64,000 nt of DNA from Eutreptiella sp. 'Long Island Sound 2002'. Taxonomy: Eukaryota; Euglenozoa; Euglenophyceae; Eutreptiales; Eutreptiaceae. The notes below the pieces were generated by a model. It saw nothing but the letters and a program-made list of their open reading frames with translations. It made no database searches and had not been told where the DNA came from. Of this stretch, positions 46,335 to 54,815 are shown in pieces; position 1 is the first letter of the stretch, and every line of letters begins with the position of its first letter. The position numbers were made by a program, and so were the translations under genes. The stretch is from contig OZ038381.1 in assembly GCA_964036045.1 (NCBI GenBank), positions 155,328,352 through 155,392,351 of the forward strand. The letters run 5' to 3'.

Positions 46335-49221
46335 TGGTAGCAGAGGCGTACCTGCTGCCCCTACCTACCGCCGACCCGGGGACTTGGGCCCTTATGAGCC
46401 CTGCCCAAGTACGCCCCGGGTGCGTATTGTGGACTCGGTGGAGACCACGCCGGAGATTGGAGCCATAGAAGAACCGAGACGTTCGAGAGCATGGCGAACT
46501 CCGGAAGTTGAAGCCCGAAGAGAAGTACGACATTCGGGAAGAGGAGGACGTGACATGGAGGACCTGGTCTCCATGTGTGAGCGTCGCTGCCGAAAGGCAT
46601 GCAACCTCCGCTCCGCCGCGGAGGACTCTGATGAGGCCTGCCATTCAGGCAGCAGTGGAGGACGGACCCGGCGCTACCCGAAGCGCGGGTCACCCAAGTC
46701 CGCGGCAAGGGACGCCGGGGCTATGGATACGGACCCTAGCCCGGTCAGGCTGTGGGAATCCGGGGGACACTCCGAGGGCTATGGGACAGCCTATGAGCCA
46801 CCTTCGGAGTCGGAGGAGACGGCCAGACCGCCCACAAGGGCGAACACGGCCCCAGAACCCAGCCTGGAGCACGACGCCGAGGGCATGGAGAGGCCAGCCA
46901 GGGCCCGGACGGCACCTGTGCCCCGGCACACGGGACCAGAGACGTACGCCATAGGCGATACGCCCATGGGCGATGAGTCCGAGGTGCCGGGAACCGCGGG
47001 ATGCGCTGAATCCGGCGGAAAGCACGCTGCGTGCCACTGCGAGCACGTGTCCTTCCTCATGGGCAAGTACCCGAAGATGGGGATGGACGCCATCGTGCAT
47101 CGCCTTGACCGCCTGGACAACGCCAAGGACGGTCTAGAGGAGGACGTCGCGGGGATCCTGGACGACCAGTCGGCCGCGGAGAAAGACATGGAGGAGCTGC
47201 GAGCGGAACGGGACCGGTACCGGGAGAATCTGGAGCTGGCCCTGGAGAAGCAGCAGCGAGTGGTGGACAGCCTCCTCCAACTAGTGGAGGACATGTCGGG
47301 ACGCCTGAAAAGGCTAGAGGAGCTACAGCCCCTCGCCTCGGGTCCGGAGCTCCCGGCAAAGCCGGCCGCGGCAGAGCTGGTGGAGCGGGTTAAGACCCTC
47401 AGGAGCGCCATGGATAAACCCATGGGCGGCCCTGCAGAGGCACCCTACGCGCCTCCGCGTGTTGACCCGGGTGCGCTGCCGTTTGTTCCCATGTTCAGCG
47501 AATCCACAATGCTCGGGGAACACACGGCACCGGCTGGGTCCATGCGGGAAGGGCACGCAACCGCGGACCCGAGGAGCCTGACGGTACAGATGTCCCATGC
47601 CGCCCAGGGTGTACCGATCACAACGAATATGGTAGTTTATGCGGAGGAGGAGATCCAGAGCCAGACCATGCAGGGGCGAACCATGGGAAGCGCCGACGGA
47701 CATGGTCGAGGTCATCCAGGCGGAAACCTGTGGGCGAAGGACCCCAATACGGGGATATGGACGGCCGATGGGGCAAGTCCTTCCCGCATTCCAAACCCCA
47801 TGGGTTCAGGCCCAACTGGACCGCACTCCATGGAGGAGAGGGATGTACGGGGAGTGTACTCACACCCCCCGGCCACAGGTGGTATCCGTCTCGGTGGAGT
47901 GGTGGCTGGGGACGTCGGAGACGCCATCAGGATTGACGACCTCAGGGGAATCAAAATCCCCTACTACGATGGTAACCCCTCCAACCTGGATGACTTCATC
48001 CTGGATTGGGAGGATTTCGCCGAGGAGGTCGTCGGCGAGATGCGGGGAGCGCCGCGGGACAAGTGGGTATGCCGGACATTCCCACACCGGCTGGCGCAGG
48101 ACCTGAAGGAGGAGCTGCGGGATCAGATCCGGGAAGGACTGATCCGTACGGAGCAGGTCTGCCTCCAGTGGCTGGAGGATGAGGAGCGGGTGGACGCTCC
48201 GAACCAGAAGCTGGAGGACTTGTGGTCCATCCCGCTGCCGCTGGACCGCGGTGAGTTGCGGGTCCGGGAGTGGAACCGGTTTCTGCGGAAGTACCGCAGA
48301 TGCCTCAAGCTGGTGGAGGACTGGAACGGGGCCAGCGAGATCCGCCACCTGCTGAAGGATGTCCTCCCCGGCAACTGGAAGAGACGAGTGGAGGACGAGG
48401 AGAAGAAGCGCGCCAAGAAGCGGGTGGCGGTGAGGATTATGGCGGCGGAGGATACCCATGCGGGTATCATGGAGTTCTTCAGAAGGAACCTGGGCGAGCC
48501 CAACCGGATGTTGGGACTGAAGAACGCCGTGTACGTGGAGGGGTTCGGAGACTCCATGGGGCAAAGGTTGCTGCGCCTGAACAACGTGGAGTGGAGGCGC
48601 GGGGAGCCACTGAGGATGCAGGTCATCTTCTCCCGCATGAGCCTGGACGAGATCGTGAAGTACATCACGGTGGAGTTGAAGCTCAATGCGAAGAACGAGG
48701 CCCACGTGCAGGATCGACATGGTCATGGACAACAAGGCCACCGAGAAGACCGCCATCATCGGGAGATCCAGGAGGACACGGCCAACTCTGCGGAGGATGG
48801 TAGTGGAAGTGGCCAAGACCACTGGTCCCAGGATGATCACGAGGAGGCCCATTTCTTCGCGTTTGTGGCGCACAACGTGAGGGACCATGGGCAGGATCGG
48901 TCCAGATGGAGCCGGGTGGGACCCAAGAAGGGCAACGCGCCAAGGAGGATCGGGAACCTACCGCTCTCGTTCCGGGAGTACAGGTCTCAGCACGACGGGT
49001 GCTGGGTCTGTTATGGCAAGGGAAACAACCATGCACACGACCACCGTCAGTGCAAGGTGTATGAGGCGGACAAGAAGGCCTACTTCGCCGCCCACCCCGA
49101 GAAGAAGCCCAAGGAGCAGCGGAATTTGGATTGGAAGGCGAAGGGCGGAGACGGGGGAAAAGGCCAAGGCAAGAGCCAAGGAAAAGGCGGAGGAAGAGGC
49201 TATGGTGGTGGACCTGGCTAA
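46249..49221 (+). CDS. Element C Gag (coiled coil, capsid, zinc knuckle)
   Basis: 990 residues counted from ATG 46249, which lies in the 5' LTR; the next in-frame Met (GGRDMEDL) is about residue 102. The start is therefore uncertain. MCERRCRKACNLRSA matches the Cys motif of B. About residues 285-370 are a coiled coil (EELRAERDRYRENLELALEK). The capsid region starts at ~560 (IKIPYYDGNPSNLDDFILDW) and aligns with B. The knuckle is C-X2-C-X8-H-X4-C (CWVCYGKGNNHAHDHRQC), followed by a Gly/Lys-rich tail. It ends with TAA 49219-49221, with the frame still readable beyond. It should package the RNA. Confidence 0.85.
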   Translation: MQSLIRSKSAGVTGGRGTAGAGPGRDLLYGSRGVPAAPTYRRPGDLGPYEPCPSTPRVRIVDSVETTPEIGAIEEPRRSRAWRTPEVEARREVRHSGRGGRDMEDLVSMCERRCRKACNLRSAAEDSDEACHSGSSGGRTRRYPKRGSPKSAARDAGAMDTDPSPVRLWESGGHSEGYGTAYEPPSESEETARPPTRANTAPEPSLEHDAEGMERPARARTAPVPRHTGPETYAIGDTPMGDESEVPGTAGCAESGGKHAACHCEHVSFLMGKYPKMGMDAIVHRLDRLDNAKDGLEEDVAGILDDQSAAEKDMEELRAERDRYRENLELALEKQQRVVDSLLQLVEDMSGRLKRLEELQPLASGPELPAKPAAAELVERVKTLRSAMDKPMGGPAEAPYAPPRVDPGALPFVPMFSESTMLGEHTAPAGSMREGHATADPRSLTVQMSHAAQGVPITTNMVVYAEEEIQSQTMQGRTMGSADGHGRGHPGGNLWAKDPNTGIWTADGASPSRIPNPMGSGPTGPHSMEERDVRGVYSHPPATGGIRLGGVVAGDVGDAIRIDDLRGIKIPYYDGNPSNLDDFILDWEDFAEEVVGEMRGAPRDKWVCRTFPHRLAQDLKEELRDQIREGLIRTEQVCLQWLEDEERVDAPNQKLEDLWSIPLPLDRGELRVREWNRFLRKYRRCLKLVEDWNGASEIRHLLKDVLPGNWKRRVEDEEKKRAKKRVAVRIMAAEDTHAGIMEFFRRNLGEPNRMLGLKNAVYVEGFGDSMGQRLLRLNNVEWRRGEPLRMQVIFSRMSLDEIVKYITVELKLNAKNEAHVQDRHGHGQQGHREDRHHREIQEDTANSAEDGSGSGQDHWSQDDHEEAHFFAFVAHNVRDHGQDRSRWSRVGPKKGNAPRRIGNLPLSFREYRSQHDGCWVCYGKGNNHAHDHRQCKVYEADKKAYFAAHPEKKPKEQRNLDWKAKGGDGGKGQGKSQGKGGGRGYGGGPG
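46335..46347 (+). promoter_or_regulatory. Primer-binding site of C (initiator tRNA-Met type)
   Basis: TGGTAGCAGAGGC directly after the LTR end. Same string as E's PBS, complementary to CCTCTGCTACCA. It lies inside the open gag frame. Confidence 0.9.
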
Positions 49222-49356
49222 GACCGACGAGTGAGGTCGATCGAGGAGGTTGCTGAGGACATGTTGAGGACATTGGAGGAACTCAAAGCCCAGCAACGTG
49301 GTGAACAAAGTCCTGGCGGATCGCAGCCGGAAGGGGCTGCGGGAAGCCAAGTCTAG
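49222..49356 (+). CDS. Element C inter-stop linker
   Basis: 44 sense codons in the gag-pol frame between TAA 49219 and TAG 49354, with a helix (MLRTLEELKAQQRGEQSP). The stop context GTC TAG AGG AGC CCC resembles that of B (CCC TAG CGG AGC CCC). Confidence 0.45.
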   Translation, partial: DRRVRSIEEVAEDMLRTLEELKAQQRGEQSPGGSQPEGAAGSQV

Positions 49357-50079
49357 AGGAGCCCCCACGGGAGTGGGACCTCGGAGGTCTCTCCTCCGAA
49401 AATCAGTGGAATCCCAGAGAAAGCGAAGGCACATCGGGTGCCGAAGAAGGATCCAGAAGAGCCAAAACCACTGAGTTTCGCCACTCCCAACCCCTGGAGC
49501 GCCCTGCCAAGGGAAGTACATGCGGGTACGGGACATGGCAAGAAGGAAGGAGCGACCACGGAGAGCCCCGTGGACGGGCAGGACCAACCCAAGATCTACA
49601 CCATCCCTGACCATACCCTTGAAGTCCTGATGCACCCGGACGTGCTAGAATTGCATGCCGTGAGAGTCGTCCATACACCTCATGGCGACGAGCGGCAGTT
49701 GCACTTGAAAGTGCGAGTACGGTGCGCACGAGAGGAGAAGGTGGTGGATGTGTTGGTGGATACGGGTGCCCAGGTGAGCCTGGTCCGGAGAGGGTTGTTC
49801 AAGGAGGAACTCCTGCAGCCCAGCCGTAGACCGGTACGCCTGAAGATCGCCAACGGAGAGATCATGGGTGGGGGCACCCATGAGGCCACTATCAGTATGG
49901 AATTCTGGGAGCATGAGCGCTTGAACCGCCCTGATCAGGCGAAGAGAAGCACTCTATCCGGGAACTTCTATGTGGCCGACATTACCGATTGGGATATGAT
50001 CATGGGGTATGACTTCATGCTGGCAAATGCCATTGGAGCCCTTCCCCATCGTGCAACGCTGGTCCGGGAGGATGATTAA
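49357..50079 (+). CDS. Element C aspartic protease
   Basis: In the gag frame after TAG 49354; first ATG at 49438. A Pro/Lys-rich leader precedes VDVLVDTGAQVSLVRRGLF, whose Asp-Thr-Gly is residues 108-110 from 49438. The sequence continues with LKIANGEIMGGGTHEATISM and DWDMIMGYDFML, a complete retroviral-type protease. It ends with TAA 50077-50079 (DD-stop-CLTWL), where B reads DDQLSWL without a stop. The TAA is therefore either a mutation or a third recoding site. Confidence 0.85.
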   Translation, partial: RSPHGSGTSEVSPPKISGIPEKAKAHRVPKKDPEEPKPLSFATPNPWSALPREVHAGTGHGKKEGATTESPVDGQDQPKIYTIPDHTLEVLMHPDVLELHAVRVVHTPHGDERQLHLKVRVRCAREEKVVDVLVDTGAQVSLVRRGLFKEELLQPSRRPVRLKIANGEIMGGGTHEATISMEFWEHERLNRPDQAKRSTLSGNFYVADITDWDMIMGYDFMLANAIGALPHRATLVREDD

Positions 50080-53000
50080 TGCCTCACATGGCTGTCCACG
50101 GACTATGCATGCGGATCATCCCAATGGAATGCTGAGGAAGAGGATCGGATCGTCCAAGCGGTGCAAGCTGCGGGTGCCAAGTCCAGAGGAGACCGTGGAG
50201 TTCAGCTCACGGAGTATGGAATGGCGCCGCAGGTGTATGCCAGGATGATCCAGACGCTGGGAGCCGAAGCGCCCGAGACGGACGTCTTCGCTTCCCGGGA
50301 TGCCCCACTTTTGCGGAAGTGTAGGAGGCATTGGCATCGAGGAGACTCAGCCTGGCATAGGCATTGGGGTTTGAAGGAGTGGGGACCCATGTATTGGCAT
50401 GGCTCCCTGGACAATACCAGACGTACGGTGGAGAAGATCGTCGCGGATAGGGCAAAGGGGATCCTGGTCATAACCGGCATAGGATCGAGCCCATGTCCGC
50501 TGGAAGGTCTCAAGTCAACGCTGGACTCCATCACACTCAACGAGATGTCATTCGGGCCAGAGGAGGAGTTGTTCATGGACGCCAAGGGGGTATCAATGCC
50601 CTCTCCGGGTCAAGCGTGGGGTACCAAGGCTTTCCTGGTGGATGGGGCGCAAGCCCAACCCACGGGTGATGAAGCATTCATCCGTAGGGTGGAGGTGGTG
50701 CCCATGAAGGTCATGTTCGAGCCCAAGGAGGGGACGGATCAGCCTATTGATGGCATTGACGTCCTGTCCCACGCCGAGATCGACGACGTCGTCAACTACA
50801 TGCGGATCAAGATGCACGACCGTGTGGCAGCCAAGAAGAGGCGGGCCATGGTCACATCTCCGCATTGGTGGGATGACAAGATGTTGGTCACCGGCAAGTA
50901 CGAGAAGGACGAGTTCGTGGCGAGGGTCATGGATCACATCGCGGACCAATACGATGGTCTGGTTGGGTCGGACCCACCAACATGGGATTTTCCAAGAATG
51001 GGTGCCGATAGCGACAGTCACCAGCCCGAGGCCGCAAATTTCCGAAGAGTATCGGTGGGAAGAGCTCCCCACGACGATGAAGACGGCATATCGGACGAGG
51101 AGAAGTCGGAATCGGACCCAGAAGAGGCATATACCGCAGTGCGGTCGGTTGTATCTATACCGAAGCAAGCGGCTGAAGAGGCCCAGGAGAACCCGAAGGT
51201 CGCCGAGCTGAAGGAGAGGCTGATCAATGCCTATCCGCGGCTATTCAGTGGCGTCGCCAACAAGAACCCTCCAGATCGTGGGAGGTTTGGTACAGCGAAG
51301 ATCAAGCTGAAGCTGAACCCGAAGATCTATCGTCATCGGGAGTACCAACTTCAGGGCGATCGGGCCGAGGCCATGAAGAAGCTGTTGGCCGAGTTCATTG
51401 AGCGGGGATGGATCGAACACTCCGACAGTGAGTGGGCCAGCCCAGCCTTCATCGTGCCCAAGAAGGAGAAGGGCGAGTGGAGGTTGGTGGTGGATTACAG
51501 GGGTTTGAACGAGCAAACCGAGCACGACTCGTACTCGCTTCCCCTGATCGACTCCATCCTCCAAAAGCAACAGAAAAAGCGGATTTTCACGGTGTTAGAC
51601 CTGAAACACGGCTATCACCAGATGCCGCTACACCCGGACTCCAGGCCCTGCACAGCGATGTCGACGCCGCTGGGGCCCATGCAGTGGAAAGTGGTGCCTA
51701 TGGGCGCCAAGAATGGCAACGCCGCTTTCCAGCGCATGATGGAGGACCTACTCGGTCCTGTCCGGGACTGTGCCGATCCCTTCGTGGATGACATCATCAT
51801 CGGGTCCGGCAAGGCGAACATGACTGAGGACGAGCTCATCGACGCGCATGAGAAGGATCTGCATCGAGTGCTCAGCGAGTTGGACAAGCACAACATGGTG
51901 TGCAAGCCCACCAAAGCCTCACTCTTCGTGAAGGAAGTGGAGTTCGCGGGTCACGTGGTTGGTCACGGGCAACGCCGTCCCATGCCTGGGAAGCTGGCGT
52001 CCCTGCACCACTGGGAGAAGCCCCAGACCATCAGCGAACTCCGGTCCTTCATGGGGTTCTGCAATTACTATTCGGGCTATGTCCGGATGTATGCAGAACT
52101 CTCGGGGCCGCTGCACAAGATGCTGCAAGTGGGCAAGTTCGATGGCCGGAAGGGGAGCAAGAAGAAGCTTGCCTGGACCCCTGAGGCTGAGGATGCGTTC
52201 AACCGCTTGAAGGAGCGACTCATGGGGCAGTTCGGGCTGTTCCTGGTGGACCCGGACAAGGGATTCGTGCTACGGACAGACGCCTCGGACTATGACGTGG
52301 GGGCAGTCCTCGAGCAAATCCGGGTCGACGGGACTCATGTTCCCGTGGCGTTTTGGAGCAGGATCCTGGCCGAGGGCCAACGCCGAACATGGACCGCGAG
52401 GGAGAAGGAGACATACGCCATTGTATGTGCGCTCAGGAAGTGGTCTGGCCACATCGGACTGCAGCCGGTGGTGGTTTGCACGGACCACCAGTCCCTACAG
52501 AGCTGGCACAAGGAGCATGTCGACACCCCCTCAGGACCAGCGGCTAGGAGGGCCCGATGGCACGAGACGTTCGCCAAGTTCGACCTCAGCGTCGAGTACG
52601 TCCCGGGGAAGGACAACACTGTGGCAGATTGCCTCAGTCGATGGGCCTACCCCGCGGGCAAGGCGTGGATGGACATATCCAGCCATGGCGACGCCGAGGA
52701 GACCGAGGAGGCCAGGCGCATCATCGAGATGGAGAAGGCCATGGAGCAAGAGGGGGTCAAGTGTTTTGTGGTGATGGCAAACCGTACAGACCTGGCCAAG
52801 TTCCGGGGCGCCCGCGTCCAGGCTATTCGAGAGGAAACCCTCGAGCAATGGATGGTGGCCCCTGTAGAGCTAGTCAGGTCGGTGCTCAGAGAGGACTGGT
52901 CGGATGACTACGCGGCATCCGAGCACTGGAGCAAGTATTGGAATGCCGTGAGCGCCCCGTCGGACGACGAATGGCCTGAGGGCTTGACCGAGGATGGGGA

Positions 53001-54354
53001 CAAGTTGTTCCTCAAGGACAAGCTGCTGGTGCCCGAGAACCGAGTGGAGGAACTCATTGACCATTGGCACAACGCCCAGCTCATGCACCCTGGCCGAGAC
53101 AAGATGCAGCAGGACCTGGAGTGGCGTTTCAAGTTCCCTCCGGGGTACTACGCCATCCTGGATAGGTACTGCAGCGACTGTGCCGTGTGTCGGGCCACGA
53201 AGAGCCCTAACCACTCCACAGCGGGCAACCCGCTGTATACGGCTACACCGGAGGCCCCTATGCGGTCCGTGGCCATGGATGTATTCGCCATGCCTGAGGT
53301 CACCGTGGAAGGAGAGACCTACGACTGTGTCATCCTGGCGGTGGATAGGCACAGTGGGTATATCGTGGCGGTCTCTGGCAAGAAGTCCAAGAAGAAGGAA
53401 GAGAAGGACAAGCATGGGGTGGGGCTGCAGGCCAAGACCGTCGCTAATGCCATGATCAGGCATTGGCTGACGATTTTCGATGTCCCGGCTGTCATCTGCA
53501 GCGATCGGGGCAGTCAATTCGTGGGGACGTGGTTCAAGACGATGTGCAAGCACATGGGGATTCGGCACGCCAAGACCGTGGCGTACCACAGCCGGTTGAA
53601 TGGCCGAGCTGAGGTGGCCGGGCGGCAGATGTTCGAGAAGTTCCGCCAGCTGCACATCCACGAACCGGGCCGGAACTGGTACAATTCGCTGTGGAGAGTG
53701 CTCCAAGCGTACCATGACCTTCCGGGGCCCACTGGACTGTCGCCCCATCGCATCCTGTTCCTACGGGATCGAGTGTCACGCACTCTCCCGTGGTTGAACC
53801 ATGGCAAAGTGGCGCGGGATGCGAAAGCTATGATGGCTGAGGCGGACGACACGGCGGCCAAGGTGTGCAAGGCACTTCAGGACGAGCATGACAAGAGGGC
53901 CAAGTACTTCAAGCAGGGAAAGGTCCAGAAGTATGCTCTCCAAGACACCGTGTGGGTGGAGCGGCACCACAAGGATGTCCTGTCCAGGCATCGGCAGGCA
54001 TCTTGGTATGTGCCGGGGGTAATCGTGCGGAAGGTCGGGCAGGATGTGTATGCGGTTTGTGTGGGGGATAACAAGATCCTGGACCGCGACCATACCCAGC
54101 TTCGTCCTCGAGCACCAGACCCCAGCGGACGTCCCGTCACCTTCGAGTTCACGGCCGGCGATGTGGACTCGGACGAAGGGCTGAGGACGACGATTTCACC
54201 ACTGAGAAGATCCTGGCGGACAAGCCGGACCCGGGGACGCCTGGGGGGAGGCTTAATAAAGTCTGTTGGAAGGGATTCGCCGCATCCAGGGATTCGTGGG
54301 AGCCTCCGAGCAGTTTCGTGCCGAGGTACACCACGGTCTGGATGGACTACCTGA
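50080..54354 (+). CDS. Element C Pol (Dam-like, RT, RNase H, integrase)
   Basis: Same frame as protease. Counted from 50161 it has 1397 residues. Dam-like domain ~24-130: ETDVFASRDAPLLRKCRRHW, MYWHGSLDNTRRTVEKIVAD, GILVITG. RT: VVDYRGLNEQTEHDSYSLP, FVDD with Asp543/544. RNase H: Asp707 (RTDASDYDVG), EKETYAIVCAL, CTDHQSL, NTVADCLSR. Integrase: HNAQLMHPGRDK and CAVCRA zinc site, catalytic Asp1040, Asp1115 and Glu1151, spacing 35. An Arg/Lys-rich insert (SKKKEEKDKHG) lies after the first integrase strand. The last ~58 residues (after GDVDSDEG) are out-of-frame readthrough, because the chromodomain is in another frame. Confidence 0.92.
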   Translation, partial: CLTWLSTDYACGSSQWNAEEEDRIVQAVQAAGAKSRGDRGVQLTEYGMAPQVYARMIQTLGAEAPETDVFASRDAPLLRKCRRHWHRGDSAWHRHWGLKEWGPMYWHGSLDNTRRTVEKIVADRAKGILVITGIGSSPCPLEGLKSTLDSITLNEMSFGPEEELFMDAKGVSMPSPGQAWGTKAFLVDGAQAQPTGDEAFIRRVEVVPMKVMFEPKEGTDQPIDGIDVLSHAEIDDVVNYMRIKMHDRVAAKKRRAMVTSPHWWDDKMLVTGKYEKDEFVARVMDHIADQYDGLVGSDPPTWDFPRMGADSDSHQPEAANFRRVSVGRAPHDDEDGISDEEKSESDPEEAYTAVRSVVSIPKQAAEEAQENPKVAELKERLINAYPRLFSGVANKNPPDRGRFGTAKIKLKLNPKIYRHREYQLQGDRAEAMKKLLAEFIERGWIEHSDSEWASPAFIVPKKEKGEWRLVVDYRGLNEQTEHDSYSLPLIDSILQKQQKKRIFTVLDLKHGYHQMPLHPDSRPCTAMSTPLGPMQWKVVPMGAKNGNAAFQRMMEDLLGPVRDCADPFVDDIIIGSGKANMTEDELIDAHEKDLHRVLSELDKHNMVCKPTKASLFVKEVEFAGHVVGHGQRRPMPGKLASLHHWEKPQTISELRSFMGFCNYYSGYVRMYAELSGPLHKMLQVGKFDGRKGSKKKLAWTPEAEDAFNRLKERLMGQFGLFLVDPDKGFVLRTDASDYDVGAVLEQIRVDGTHVPVAFWSRILAEGQRRTWTAREKETYAIVCALRKWSGHIGLQPVVVCTDHQSLQSWHKEHVDTPSGPAARRARWHETFAKFDLSVEYVPGKDNTVADCLSRWAYPAGKAWMDISSHGDAEETEEARRIIEMEKAMEQEGVKCFVVMANRTDLAKFRGARVQAIREETLEQWMVAPVELVRSVLREDWSDDYAASEHWSKYWNAVSAPSDDEWPEGLTEDGDKLFLKDKLLVPENRVEELIDHWHNAQLMHPGRDKMQQDLEWRFKFPPGYYAILDRYCSDCAVCRATKSPNHSTAGNPLYTATPEAPMRSVAMDVFAMPEVTVEGETYDCVILAVDRHSGYIVAVSGKKSKKKEEKDKHGVGLQAKTVANAMIRHWLTIFDVPAVICSDRGSQFVGTWFKTMCKHMGIRHAKTVAYHSRLNGRAEVAGRQMFEKFRQLHIHEPGRNWYNSLWRVLQAYHDLPGPTGLSPHRILFLRDRVSRTLPWLNHGKVARDAKAMMAEADDTAAKVCKALQDEHDKRAKYFKQGKVQKYALQDTVWVERHHKDVLSRHRQASWYVPGVIVRKVGQDVYAVCVGDNKILDRDHTQLRPRAPDPSGRPVTFEFTAGDVDSDEGLRTTISPLRRSWRTSRTRGRLGGGLIKSVGRDSPHPGIRGSLRAVSCRGTPRSGWTT

Positions 54355-54503
54355 AGAAAAAGAATATTTCTTTGGATGTCAAGGACGTGTTTGTCCATCT
54401 GGTTGCTGCTGTAGCTCCGTTATGGATCCCCCTTGGCATTTTGTTTGTTTCTGTGATTGAGGAGACGGGTGAGGGCGTTCATCAGGGGATTTTTCGGCCT
54501 TGA
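54183..54503 (+). pseudogene. Element C chromodomain, shifted out of the pol frame
   Basis: In the frame starting at 54183: EDDDFTTEKILADKPDPGTP, then VCWKGFAASRDSWEPPSSFV and MDYLKKKNISLDVKDVF. This is a complete chromodomain match to B's. A single base missing in the G run near 54177-54181 explains the shift. A hydrophobic tail (APLWIPLGILFVSVIEE) follows to the stop at 54501-54503. Confidence 0.82.
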
Positions 54504-54804
54504 TTGGCCATCTATCCGCTTCACTCGATCTCCACGTATATATTTCATCGTGGTATACGTATTTAGATCGATCGACGACGTTTTTTTATCTTTGATCCCC
54601 TTGGTCCATGTTGTAGATCAAGAGGAGACCGGATATGGCGTAGGGCACCGATTATCAGTGTCCTCACCCCTCCCTGGGGGCGTGGGGGACGCCTACGACG
54701 TGTGTGGGGCCTCCATGTGTCCTTGGGACATGGCAGGGGGGGTTGGAGCCCATTGGGGTCCTCCCGTCCTCTCTTCAATGACTTCCGAGCGGTAACAACG
54801 CTCT
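54504..54804 (+). other. Element C short 3' untranslated region
   Basis: No gene seen. It is much shorter than B's 1.45 kb. Contains an A/T-rich palindromic stretch near 54530-54575. Confidence 0.7.
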
Positions 54805-54815
54805 GAGAAGGGGGG
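54805..54815 (+). promoter_or_regulatory. Polypurine tract of C
   Basis: GAGAAGGGGGG immediately before the 3' LTR start TGAAGCCGG. Confidence 0.85.
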
